Origin: Ischnura elegans
Lineage: Eukaryota > Arthropoda > Insecta > Odonata > Coenagrionidae
Length of the DNA stretch: 64,000 nucleotides
Reading direction: 5' to 3'
Assembly: GCF_921293095.1 (NCBI RefSeq)
Contig: NC_060251.1
Span: 62,575,585 to 62,639,584 of the forward strand
The notes under the pieces are model-generated. The model made no database searches. It saw only the letters and a list, made by a program, of their open reading frames with translations, and was not told the DNA's origin. Positions within the stretch are counted from its first letter, which is position 1. The number at the start of each line of letters is the position of its first letter. Shown piece after piece: positions 36,601-47,300 of the stretch. A program made the position numbers and the translations under genes.

Positions 36601-38110
36601 AGAAGTCGCTGGCTTGGGGGGACCCAGGTAAACCCTGGGCGGCGAAGCCGCCCCACCACGAAGAAGGGCGATGCCGTTCCCAGGAGTCGACACCTCGGGG
36701 GGACTCGGGAAACCCTTGGGCGGCGAAGCCGCCCTTGCACGATGAACGGCGAAGCCGTTCCGAGGAACTAGCGGGTCTCCGTCACAGGGCTACCTCGATA
36801 TCTGGGCGGCGAAGCCGACCCCTGACGAGGAACGGCGAAGCCGTTCCGAGACGCCGCGGGTGGGACGGCGAAGCCGTCCGGTTGGGGCAGCCGGCGAAGC
36901 CGGATGCGGGGGGGTTTTAGGGGGCGTAGCCCCCTAACGACTCATCCCCCCGAAATTTATGTGAATGGATGGTGATCGCCAGGAGTACACACATTTAAAC
37001 CCCCGGTATCCCCGTGAAATCCCCCCCAAATGTAAAATGTGTCATTTAGTCTCCTATTTGGGAACTTCTCGCAAACATTACGCCGCACTACCCGTCCCCT
37101 CTGAACTCTAGATCCGGAATATTTGGTGAGGGCGAGCCACCGTAAACCATACGGGAAAAAATACCAGAACACCCCCGATTACCTCCTGGAACATCGCCGA
37201 AAAAAAAATAAAACAAATTTAAACTCGCCTTTCCGAATAGTTTTCGACACAATTTAACCGGTGCCCCTACCACTTATTAAAACCCCCGATAACCCCGTGA
37301 AACCTCCCAAAAAATTTCTAATAAATAGCCTCTCCAGGGAAAAGAATCGTAAGACCACTCTTCCGGTCCCCTAGGACTTATCGGCACGGAATTTATGAGA
37401 ACTTTTAGTGACCACTGGTTTAACACAAGTATAAAACCCCCGGTATTCCGTAGGAACCCCCCGAAAAAAAATGAAAAACTTGCCATTAAGTCTTCTTTTA
37501 TGGGTACTTGTCGCCACTATTAATCCGCATTGCACTACCTTTTACAATCATCGCTACATGATCACTGTGGACTTTTGGTGACCGCATGCATAACACATTA
37601 AAATCCCCGAATCCCCCTGGGCACCCCTCTCGGTGGGGAAGACCATTTATAAGGACTAGGCGGAGCAGCCGCGGGGGGGGGCTCCTCAACCCGAAGGCGG
37701 CGAAGCCGCCCCACAACGAGGAACTGGCGTAGGCGAGGGGGAGCTTCAGCAACCCCCGGATGGCGTAGCCGCCCCGATGTTCAAGCGGCGCAACCGCTGT
37801 GGACTCCCCCCACCTCTGGGCGGCGAAGCCGCCCATTAAACGAATGACGGTGAAACAGTTCCGAAATGCCCTCGCCCTCTGGCACACTAAACCCCCAGGC
37901 GGCGAAGCCGCCCTTCAGCGAGGAACGGCGAAGCCGTTCCGGGGAATGAGTGGGGCACCTCCCTACCCCCTGGCCGGCGAAGCCGGCCCCTAGCCGTGTT
38001 GAGATTATTCGAACTTCAAAAGTCTTCGAACGACCACAAATGTAGACGGCGAAGCCGGAACCGGGGTTTTAAGGGGCGGAGCCCCTTAACGAGCGCGCGG
38101 AGCGTGCGAG
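33644..38110 (+). mobile_element. Hairpin-dense 4,467-bp unit, copy 2
   Basis: Exact-looking second copy of 29177-33643, offset by 4,467 bp. It is joined directly so that the GCGAG end of copy 1 abuts the TCTATAAT start of copy 2 with no spacer. After the second GCGAG the host sequence resumes with TTTCGTTTTA. This suits rolling-circle read-through or insertion of a circular dimer. A local duplication or an assembly artefact is also possible. Confidence 0.7.
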
Positions 38111-38855
38111 TTTCGTTTTATATAAGCGGATGAACAAATATAAATTGATGGAGTAATAGGTCTATCATAGATCCACAATTCTTAAATCGTCTGAATCGTT
38201 TATCTATTTTAGGCACAAAATCCGTGTAGTTCTCTTTCATGCTCTTAGGCAAATGTTATGTGTTTTCCCTTGCCTTCAACTCCGAGCACGTTTAAGAATA
38301 TCATTGCCCTACCAATGAATTAGAAGAGTTTCAAATAAAATTATAGTATAATAAACCTCAAAATTTAAACATTAATAAGTAGCTTTTGTTGAATTATTTA
38401 AGCATACTTTTCCCATCATTCCAGCAATGAATCTAGCCATGAGGCACAGTGTGTCCCCCTTATCTTATTGTTAGTCATCCACGTAATGCTGAACACAATG
38501 AATATCCCCATCTTCAAAACTTCTGGCTTATCCTACGACACTGTCCTGCCTTTAGAGCATGGAATGAACCCTCAAGACCCTGAAAAAAGTCATAAACCCT
38601 CATAAATTCTGTTTTCGTATTTGAGTGAATGACTCCATAGTGATTTCAGATCTCACCGAATGGCTCTATAACCACTGCCTAAGCAAAGGCCTATGGAACA
38701 GGTTTCTTTCTACATACTACATGTTTCTCAAACTAGTAGTCATGTAGCCAGGGGAGGGGTATTAAGGCTTGAGCCCTCTGCACGCCCCCCAAAATTTCTC
38801 CCTCCATAACCACTGCCTGCAATACATTCCCCTTAAAAGATATCTAGCCTTCTCT

Positions 38856-39090
38856 CAGTGGAGGTAGCCAGGAATTTTGTTCAGGGGAGGGACAAAAACC
38901 AGGGGAGGGAAATTTTTTAAAAACAGTGTACTAAGTAGAGGGTTTTAAACTAATTTTAACACCTTTCATAATCGAAAAACTTCATTTGTCAAAGAAATAT
39001 TTTGTGGAATCACGACTTTTCTATATATTTTTTTCTTTTATGAAGGAAAGTTATTGTGTTTTTGTTTTTCCTGGGGTCCCCCCGTAACCC
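38856..39090. mobile_element. Truncated MITE, CAGTGGNGTAGCCAGG family
   Basis: Starts CAGTGGAGGTAGCCAGGAAT and shares the interior (AAACAGTGTACTAAGTAG, TTTTAAACTAATTTTAACAC) with 42951-43239 and 51797-52048, but lacks the right terminal repeat. Confidence 0.6.
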
Positions 39091-39611
39091 CATAATAAAT
39101 TTGCTCAAAATGAGATAATTTATTTACACGTTAAAGACTAATTTTTTTAAACTTACCCCTGTGGCCAGCAGAGCTTCTGATAAATGGGGCCATACAAAAT
39201 TAAATACCAATTTAATTAAAATATTTTAATTTATTATTAAATTGTTTGTAAATTAAAATTAGGGGTCATGCAAAACTTGTGTGTGTGGCCATATCTACGT
39301 CCCCGTTTATCAGAATATAGCAGGTATATTTCCCAGCAAGATTGTTTTTTTTTGCAGACAAATTCAATTAATTTAATTACTCAATATTAAATTACTAATG
39401 AAAATACAAAGGAAATAGATTTTAATACTTCGTCTTCTGATGTAATCATTACCCACTTAGACAATGTAGTTACCATGTACCACCATGGATGGCATACACA
39501 GAGCGGAATGAAGAAAACAGGAGTTAGGTACCTCGTGACCCATCTATAGTAACAGATGGCGCATAAAACATGAGCAAACTAGTCACTCATCTGTACTACT
39601 GTTGTCAGCGG

Positions 39612-39819
39612 CATAGGCGGATCTAGGGGGGGGGAGGGGCACGGGGGCACGTGCCCCCCCCAGACCCTTAGAAAAGGTGCAAGATTTTTAATACGGTCCC
39701 ATTATCATTGCATTCGATTTGTATTACGAGGTATATCCTTGTGCCCCCCCCAAGAACAAAATCCTGGATACGACCTTGCTTGAGCCCCCCCCCAGAAAGA
39801 AATCCTGGATCTGCCCCTG
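39612..39819 (+). mobile_element. MITE, GGGGCGGATCCAGG family, copy 1
   Basis: The left CATAGGCGGATCTAGG and the right CCTGGATCTGCCCCTG are inverted ends. The centre carries G- and C-runs around GGGCACGTGCCC. The element at 48123-48313 is the same family in reverse orientation. Non-coding. Confidence 0.7.
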
Positions 39820-41043
39820 GTTATCAGAACCCTGGCATTCAAAATGTTTTGAAAATTCATTTGGATCTCTGAAGCCTTTGGAGACCAAGCCATAATAACT
39901 ACGGCCATTTCAGTGAAGACCAATGAGGATTTTAAATTTCAGCATATTGTAAGCAAAATTTATAGCTATAATTTAATGAAATTTATGGCCATATGATTTG
40001 TGGGAATTGAAAATAAATTATCAGTATAGACAACCCGCATATCACCAAAGCCATCCTCGAAACTATTTTATGGCACCATGCCAGCTAGGTAATATACCTA
40101 CTCAGGTTTCCTACTACCTCAGTTTATACTCAGGTAGTACTCAGGTATACCTACTATCTCAGTTTTGGATCCTCACCATTCTCTTTCTCCTACCCTTTCA
40201 ATGTGCCCATAATGGGGCCACAATTCTAGCTCATAAAATTTCCTTCTAGAAGACATTTCATAGAAAAGGCATTGCTAGAAAAAAAAATTGGGGGCTTTGG
40301 GGAGCAATTTTAAGACCACATCTCTTCAGCATTTAAGGATGGGACATTTTGACCCCCTTGAGTCCACTGCTGGCAAAGATCTTGTTCCATATTACATAGA
40401 ATTGCTGATTTAAACTACGCTTAGTAGAGCATTCTATTACTAAAATATGTAACTAATAACTTCAGGATTTACTTTGTGAAACCTCTCCATATTGGAAGTA
40501 AGGAAATAAAACTTTGTAAGGTTCATTGTTATTTAATTATGGGCACGACCCGGGTTTCATCGTCTGGTGACTGAACCTGCATGCATCATACATTTATACA
40601 CAAAGTACACAAGTGACTGTGAGGACATCTATCGGAAAGGAAAAGGACTGGTTGAAAGAGCGGGGGTGAGGGTTAAACTAGGACTGAAATAGGGAGAGGG
40701 GGTGGGGGAAAGGGGCCGCCGTGATTTGGGACAAGAGTTTTTCCTTTGAGGATAGGTATCTGACCAGCCAGGGGAGGGCGGGGTTAAAGTGGGTGAGGAG
40801 ACGAGAGCTAAAGAAGGTGGTGGTGTTGGGGAAGAAAGAGAGGATTAGCGGGGTTCATTTTCTAAATCACAATAGTCTATGGAAGGTCGTTGAGTCTGGC
40901 TGTGGAAGGTCCTGGTATGGGTTAATGATTTCCCCGAAGGACATGGGTCACTGGGGGAATTTTGGTAAAGGCACTGCTTAGTATTCGTTCTTGGAAAGTT
41001 TAATGGCACACAGGTGGATGGGCACTTAAAAATTTAAAGGTTG

Positions 41044-41418
41044 TCACTGTAGGAGTTCATTGATGGGGATGAAAAAGAGAGGGGAGTGGGAGGGGAGCAC
41101 TTGCTCGTTGGCAAGGGGGGTGTTGTTCTTTAAATGTTGTATAATCTCCAACGTTTCCAGGGCATCGAGTCTCCTCCTGTTTCCTTCTGAGTGTAGGATA
41201 TCCGGCTTAAAATCACTATTGTGTTTGCCATCTATTAAATGATTGGTGAAGTTGGATTGATCTTTCTTCTTTTTGAAGCAGTTGCCATGCTCACTCACTC
41301 TGATATTAACACTTTTCTCCGTTCTGCCGACGTATTTCATGCCACAATCGTCACACTTAAGGCAGTAAATTCCACTTCTTCTTTCTGGTGGGAAACGATT
41401 TTTGCAGTTGGGCAGCAA
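41044..41418 (-). CDS. GIY-YIG endonuclease domain of a Penelope-like element
   Basis: A frame of 124 codons, open upstream of the first Met by about another 15 codons (reading TPSTLKTL). The GIY motif is at residues 16-18 (SGIYCLKC), followed by three cysteines (CLKCDDC) as usual in Penelope-type nucleases, then YVGRT at 29-33 and IRVSEH with a conserved Arg and His. The C-terminal part (LDALETLEIIQHLKNNTPLA) matches the style of Penelope-like proteins. It nicks target DNA for retrotransposition in intact elements. Here the RT is missing, so it is likely a relic. Confidence 0.85.
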   Translation of the reverse strand: MLPNCKNRFPPERRSGIYCLKCDDCGMKYVGRTEKSVNIRVSEHGNCFKKKKDQSNFTNHLIDGKHNSDFKPDILHSEGNRRRLDALETLEIIQHLKNNTPLANEQVLPSHSPLFFIPINELLQ

Positions 41419-41590
41419 TGTTTTGAGAGTTGAGGGGGTGTAATAGGCGATTCTGTATTTTTCTTTCGGGAAGCAAGAGGTAACGGAATGAGAAATTTTC
41501 CCTAGGAAGGGAATCCTGCACCAATTTTTTGGGGTGTTGATGGGGAGAGAAAGGACACCATTGATAAGGCCTGTTTCTTCCGCACTCTTC

Positions 41591-41635
41591 AGTCACTTGA
41601 TGATGTAACCAAGTTACGAAACCCGGGTCGTGCCC
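41591..41635 (+). ncRNA. Hammerhead-ribozyme-like sequence at the Penelope-like end
   Basis: The order is CAC, TTGATGA, stem GTAAC/GTTAC, CGAAAC, minimal self-complementary stem CCGGG, then GTC and GTG. This follows a type I hammerhead: stem I CAC/GTG, the CUGAUGA box, stem II, GAAA, short stem III, GUC cleavage triplet. The first C of the CUGAUGA box is T, so activity may be lost. The other end (minus strand, 40537-40575) keeps only GAAACCCGGGTCGTG with stem II deleted. Confidence 0.5.
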
Positions 41636-42049
41636 ATAATTAAATAACAGTGAACCTTACAAAGTTTTATTTCCTTACTTCCACTAAAATATGTGATGCT
41701 TTTGTACAGACATTTTCAGCATACAATGTTCAATGCTTCACTTAACACCTTCAGCCTTCAATTGACGTGGTCCCGTCCAAGCCGAAATACGGAGCATGTC
41801 AATTGACGTGCTCTGCCGGTCAGACATGGGGCCTTTCTCCACCTCCGTACACGACTAATATCCACTCCCGAGTCTTCCGCTCGTGTGCATGGCCTTCAGC
41901 AAGCTTCCCTCTTTCGACCCGTGTGCACCTTTGTAAATAGCAGTATTTGAACGGAAGTTATGGCGAGAAAACCTCTCTCTAGTTTTCTTTCTTATTTTAT
42001 CGGCCGATTCTGACGATGTTCGTGAAAATTGGACCCACATTGAATGTGT

Positions 42050-42490
42050 TACCCTTGGATTCTCAAGGTGCCATTATATCCACTTTCACCTTAAAACGAT
42101 ACATATGGAGGGCACGCGCCCCTCCTTGCTGTGCCACCCGCATTGCTAAACCACAATTTTAGCTTTTATGATATGACATGGCCTTGAATATGATGCATAC
42201 CTCTTTATCAGTTTAAGTAAAACTTTCTTCAACTTTGCATGTGACTTAATTATTTTTCATTACGACAAAAGTAAAGTTAGCTCGAGATGTCATTTGGCAC
42301 CCCCCCTTTGAGTTTTTTCTTTATCCACTACTGATGCTAAGAGCAATGAAACAGAGATAGAGATGGATAGAGGGCGAAGTGCGGTAATGTCCTCCGCAAA
42401 TCATGCAAGAAAAGATTTTTCTGAGACTCATGATTAACCCTTGGATTCTCAAGGTGCCATTATATCCACTTTCACCTTAAAACGATCCAG
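42050..42490. repeat. 50-bp direct repeat around a truncated MITE
   Basis: ACCCTTGGATTCTCAAGG and the following 32 bp (to AAAACGAT) occur at 42050-42099 and again at 42437-42486. Between them is a truncated member of the CAGTGGCGGATAC family (42099-42333) and about 100 bp of other sequence. This looks like a local tandem duplication hosting an insertion. Confidence 0.7.
42099..42333. mobile_element. Left-truncated MITE, CAGTGGCGGATAC family
   Basis: Starts within the GGGCACGCGCCCCTCC shoulder and ends TTTATCCACTACTG like 1111-1366. The left terminal repeat is lost at the junction with the 50-bp direct repeat. Confidence 0.6.
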
Positions 42491-42950
42491 ATGTTGATAC
42501 ATCGGCCCATGAAAAAATGATCGAAAAAGCTATTTTGAGTTAGTTTCACTTTTATTCTGAATTTTAAGGATCTTTATTGATTCCTGATGAAATGGTATTT
42601 CTTCTGCAGTATTTAGTGTTTCATAAAAACAAAAGAATTTGTTTACATAGATAATTTTTTATAGAATGCCTGATGCCTTCTTGAATCGGAGGTAAGTTTT
42701 CTGGGAGATAAAACTGAAATTGCCATGAGAGAGAATGGGCTGAACACATTATAAACATACTCTACTAAAAGTCTGTCAAATTTCATCCAGAACCACTATC
42801 TCCTATTGAAGAGGGAGGTGCTTAAGAGGAGGCGCCATACCAGGAGCCATAGAGAAGACTTTTGCTGTGGATAGACATAGATATATTTTTTTAATCTTGG
42901 GTTTTGTATTCTAAGGCTACTTTTCTACCTGTGAGTGCTGGGGAGAAGTT

Positions 42951-43239
42951 CAGTGGCATAGTCAGGAATTTCTTTCGGGGTGGGGGTTGAAGGGTAGGGG
43001 GTCCAAAACGAAGGTGGGAATTTTTTTAAAAACAGGTACTAGGCGGAGGGCTTAAAACTAATTTAAACACTTTCCATAATCGAAAAAATTTCATTTGTGA
43101 AAGAAATATTTTGTAAATTGGTAATTTTACAATATTTTGTTTTCTCTTATGAAGGGAAGATTCTCTTAAGTTTTCTCTTGTATTTTCATATTTTGGGGGG
43201 TTCTTGACCCCCCAGACCTCCTCCCTTGCTACGCCACTG
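42951..43239. mobile_element. MITE, CAGTGGNGTAGCCAGG family, complete
   Basis: The inverted ends are CAGTGGCATAGTCAGGAA and TTGCTACGCCACTG. The AT-rich core is shared with 38856-39090 and, reversed, with 51797-52048. Non-coding. Confidence 0.7.
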
Positions 43240-44348
43240 GAGTACTTCCCTCAAAATATGTGACTAGATCATTTAGAGGGAAGGAATAGTTCATCAGCAA
43301 TGAAGTAAAATGGCCAATTACAAGTGATAAAATAATTATTATAACATTAAAAACATTTTGAACATATTGCATACAGTTTTATAAGTTACTTGTTCTAATG
43401 TAAAAGAGATTCTTATAACTTATCGTCCGACCCAATATTCATGGTGGACATGATGTCACATGAATGTTGAAAGTACATCATATGATGAAGGGTCTTCTAA
43501 GCTAACATATATCACATGTGGAAAACATTCAATTCTTGTAAAATTATTGTTGAGACATGGTAAATTAGATTGAGTTATTCATGTTATCATTGATAATTTC
43601 AAAGATAGACAAAATTGCACGTTAAAATCTCAGCTACTACCTCACCTGCTTATATTTAAGCTTGAGATAAGCTTGACAGAATTAATTACTCCCAATGTGG
43701 GTAGGAATACTTGAATAAAATAGTGAGATTGAAACAAATAATGATACCCAATTTTTTAAAGTGACTTATAATACTCTATTTATTATGATCCAGCTATGAC
43801 TTGTCACTCATTTTTAAAGTGCAAGAGGTGCTATTGCTCATTCTGAGTTATGCCCAGTATCTTTTCTCTTTTGTTGTTACTTCAATCAATTCAATTTCTA
43901 GAGGGATTTACATCCTTAAATACACCAGGAACATTTAATTTGATGCTAGGAAAACTAACTTTCAAAATTTTGAATCTGCAATGATTATAAAATGAAGTGG
44001 AAAACTACTCCACCATAATTGTGAAAATATACGTCCAGTCTCATTTAAAGCAGGAATGAGTAATGCCTGCATGGTATAAAATACTAATATTGTTAGCACT
44101 AAAAACTTAAGTAGTAGCTCAATCTTTTGATCATTTCAAATGTTTGTCTTTTTAGTTGCATTATCAAATTGAATTTGGGGTGGAATACATGTATGATATG
44201 CAATGATGTTTTGCAATCAACATACACCAAGAATGTTTGTATCATTTTCATGTCCACTTGCTGTTGTCCGTAGCATGAAAATTATAATTCAACACACTTA
44301 GGATACAATATCATCTTTCTTTCACACTTGGGGACTAAATTCACTGAT
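43240..44348. other. AT-rich intergenic sequence; part may be serpin 3' UTR
   Basis: No gene, repeat or RNA structure is recognised over about 1.1 kb. The part next to 44348 should include the 3' UTR of the serpin, but no single polyadenylation signal stands out. Confidence 0.5.
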
Positions 44349-47300
44349 TTACCCCCTGGGTGAGCGGTAGGCACCAGCAAATAGAATGCTCTGGGCAACT
44401 CTATCATAGATGAAGAAGGCAAATGGGTGGTTCGCTACAAAAACTGTTGGTTCAAGGGGGCGTGAAGAGCGGAAAGAGAAGATGGCAGTGGCTGCAGCAG
44501 CCTCAGTTCCCTTCTCATCAATGTCGACCCTTGCCCTGTGGATGGCTGCATCCAGAGCGATGGGCCTGCGGCCTGTGGGTTTGCTCATGTTCTTCTTGTT
44601 TAAGTCATCTTCTCCAACAAAGTCTGTGAAATCTGCCTCAGCATCAAAGATGGGTCCAAGACCCAAGTGGGTTAAGGTCTGAAAAGAGCAGAGAAAAAGG
44701 AATCAATAATGGATGATAACATTGTTCTTATGCACATATTTAAAAAAAAAAGAAAAAAAAAGATCCCAATCAGCTTAAGGTTGGAAGGCGATATTTGGTG
44801 GAACTTGTTGACAGGAAACATAATGAAGATGTGAAGATACACTTTTGTATGTTCCACAAGAGTTTTTAATACCAACCCAGGTTTCAGCAGTACACACTGT
44901 CATTATCAAGGTGAATATACATTTTTGTATATTCACCTTGATAATGACAGTGTGTACTGCCGAAACCTGGGTCGGTATTAAAAACTCTTGTGGAACATAC
45001 AAAAGATCCCAACATTCAGACTGAAAGTTTAAAAAGATTCAGACTCCCACTGTAATTCAAGGAAATTTTTTTAAGGATAGAGCATGGATTAAAAAATTGA
45101 TCAAATCCTATCGAACAATTCTTTTTCAATAAATTCAACAGATTCAGGCTTCAATTGGTGGAAGTTAAACATATGTATTTCAATAAAAGATCGTAACACT
45201 TTTCCACAAAATTTTTTTAATGCGTACAAGGCATTTCGGCTCTCTGAGCCATCATCTGGTACAAGAGCTTGATCTTTTATTTAAATTCTTTTTCAGTTGA
45301 ATCATAGAATTTGAAATTTGCCTTGTCTTCAGAAAATTTCATTACACAGTGGCACTTCATCTTAAAATCCTTCCCTCATGGAGCTATAAGGGACATGAGG
45401 TGACCTCAGGATCATCCACCCTAAGGTAGGTATAGAGGACACTCCTACTTCAGGTTTTTCCACCACAATTGAAAAAAATTAACTTTCCAAAACTAAAATT
45501 AATCATAATTTTTGGTGACATTTTCTTTTGATACTGAAAGATTATTACAGCGCTGTGTTAAGCACAGCTACCACAACTTTGATTTTTCAATTTTCACTGG
45601 TGGTCATGGTCCATCTGGAGGGGCCTGCCCCCTGGTAAAATCCTCAGAAATATCCCATAATACTAAATTAGGAGACAAATGTTTCAATGGTGCATTTTGC
45701 CATCTTCCTTAGAGTTAACGTTGACCTTCTTGAAACTGGTAGTACCTATTAGGACTACTTCACCCTTTTTGCTATCAAACCTTTCCACCAGATTAAAATG
45801 CCCAATAGTAGCCCTTCACTGATGGATTTAATTTGAACACCTTTTAATTACCGAGCCCATAAAGGCCGTTTTACACGGTACACGGAATTGCACAGGTTAG
45901 AGCTGCATTAATTTCTAAAATGGCGTGGAATTGCGCGAATGCATGAACGAAATTAGAACAGGGGCTATTTTGCCGTCTCGCATCCACGCATTCTCGCATG
46001 TGTTCTAGCAATTCACCGCTTTACACGACGCAATTTTGATTGCGCCTTCGCACGTACGTCAGACTGCTCAATTCCGTGTACCGTGTAAAACGGCCTTAAC
46101 AGTAGACCAGGCACCAAGTGGAGCTATGCATTTTCTCATGCCCATACGGGTATAAAGTACAGAGCTGTTTCATTTGATATGTTTAACATACAAAATTTCC
46201 ACGAAGTGTGTATCGCATCCATCCCTTTATTTAAGAAGAATTCAAACTTGTAGCCTCTAGGTTAGCAAGCTAAGACTTTACCCCATTGCCACCAAGCCTG
46301 GCAATGAGACATGGATCTTCATATTTCAGGCCCTTCTTTACTTTTTCAATCAATGAGGACACCCTCACTAATTTTTGGCCGTTTTCCAATCCACGCAGTA
46401 TGCACTCATTCCCTTTTTCCCTTTCTCCCTTGCACCGTGCTCCCTCTACTGGTGCCATGAAGTGTGAACGGAAATAATGCGAACTATTGATAGTAACGAA
46501 ATGTGAAGCGCAGGGTGGTGTTAGGACATCTGGGTGGTGATTTAAGGATCAATTTCACCTTTATACTTATATTTTTGCAGGTGAAGAGCAAGAATTCACA
46601 ATACCGATATAATATTACGTAAAAGAGCTCACGTAATAAACACCAAATTACTTAAAACTCCAGTTCAAGATTTCTGAATTTTCCATTGCCGCCATTTTCA
46701 CGTCCACTTCCTACGAGGGGAAGGTAGCGAGGGAGCATCCGCGTTCCCTTGCTCACTTACCCTTCGTTCCCCTGCGCCCTCGCCGATTGGATCCACCCTT
46801 GCTGTCGTCACATCCGTAAGTTGATGATCCAAAAGTGCACGAAGGGTGAATAATTGCGAATTGGAAAACGGCCTTTGTATCAGCGTGCACTTATTACTCA
46901 CCGGTTTAAGGTCAATGCTCTGCTCTATGGAGAACTTGGGGATAGCAACTTCTAGTGGTCTTGCAAGTGCTGATCCAGGAGCCAAAGCTTCTCGGAGAGC
47001 ATCAACATTGAGTTGTGCAATTGTTCTCTCCAAACCATCAGGAAGAGCAAATGGAGGCAGAAGAATCACTAAGCTGGCAGTCTCTCCCATGTACGGAAGT
47101 TCAAGAACCTGACATCCAAGGCGCTCGGACACAACTGCAGAGAAACAAAAGTTAGAAATGAGTCAGCAGGAATAAAACTGCCTGTCAATTTTATTGCTCC
47201 AGAGATCAGTGAAAAGGGACTTTATTTTAATCATGTTCAAAAAGATATTTTTTTTAAGTAAATCATAAATGGGATGAGTACACTTAAAAAATACAAATGC

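Larger units (their letters stand above)
38111..40438. other. Intergenic region with degenerate repeats
   Basis: No host coding region is recognised. It holds a truncated MITE of the CAGTGGNGTAGCCAGG family (about 38856-39090), another end fragment near 38741-38820, and the complete GGCGGATCTAGG-type element at 39612-39819. The rest is AT-rich sequence without visible structure. Confidence 0.6.
40451..41682 (-). mobile_element. Penelope-like element fragment with 12-bp target duplication
   Basis: Bounded by a direct duplication ACTAAAATATGT (40439-40450 and 41683-41694). Its ends carry an inverted repeat of about 65 bp (TGGAAGTAAGGAAATAAAAC and its complement). A GIY-YIG endonuclease frame lies inside on the minus strand, and hammerhead-like sequence occurs at both ends. 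Penelope-like elements combine an RT with a C-terminal GIY-YIG nuclease and often carry hammerhead ribozymes in their terminal repeats (family knowledge). The RT is absent here, so the copy is deleted. Confidence 0.8.

Noticed and set aside
41757-41830. Possible piggyBac terminus near TTAA with two AATTGACGTG motifs
   Set aside because: No partner end or TTAA duplication could be found.
44410-44682. Plus-strand frame opposite serpin exon 6
   Set aside because: Antisense shadow of a well-supported serpin exon.
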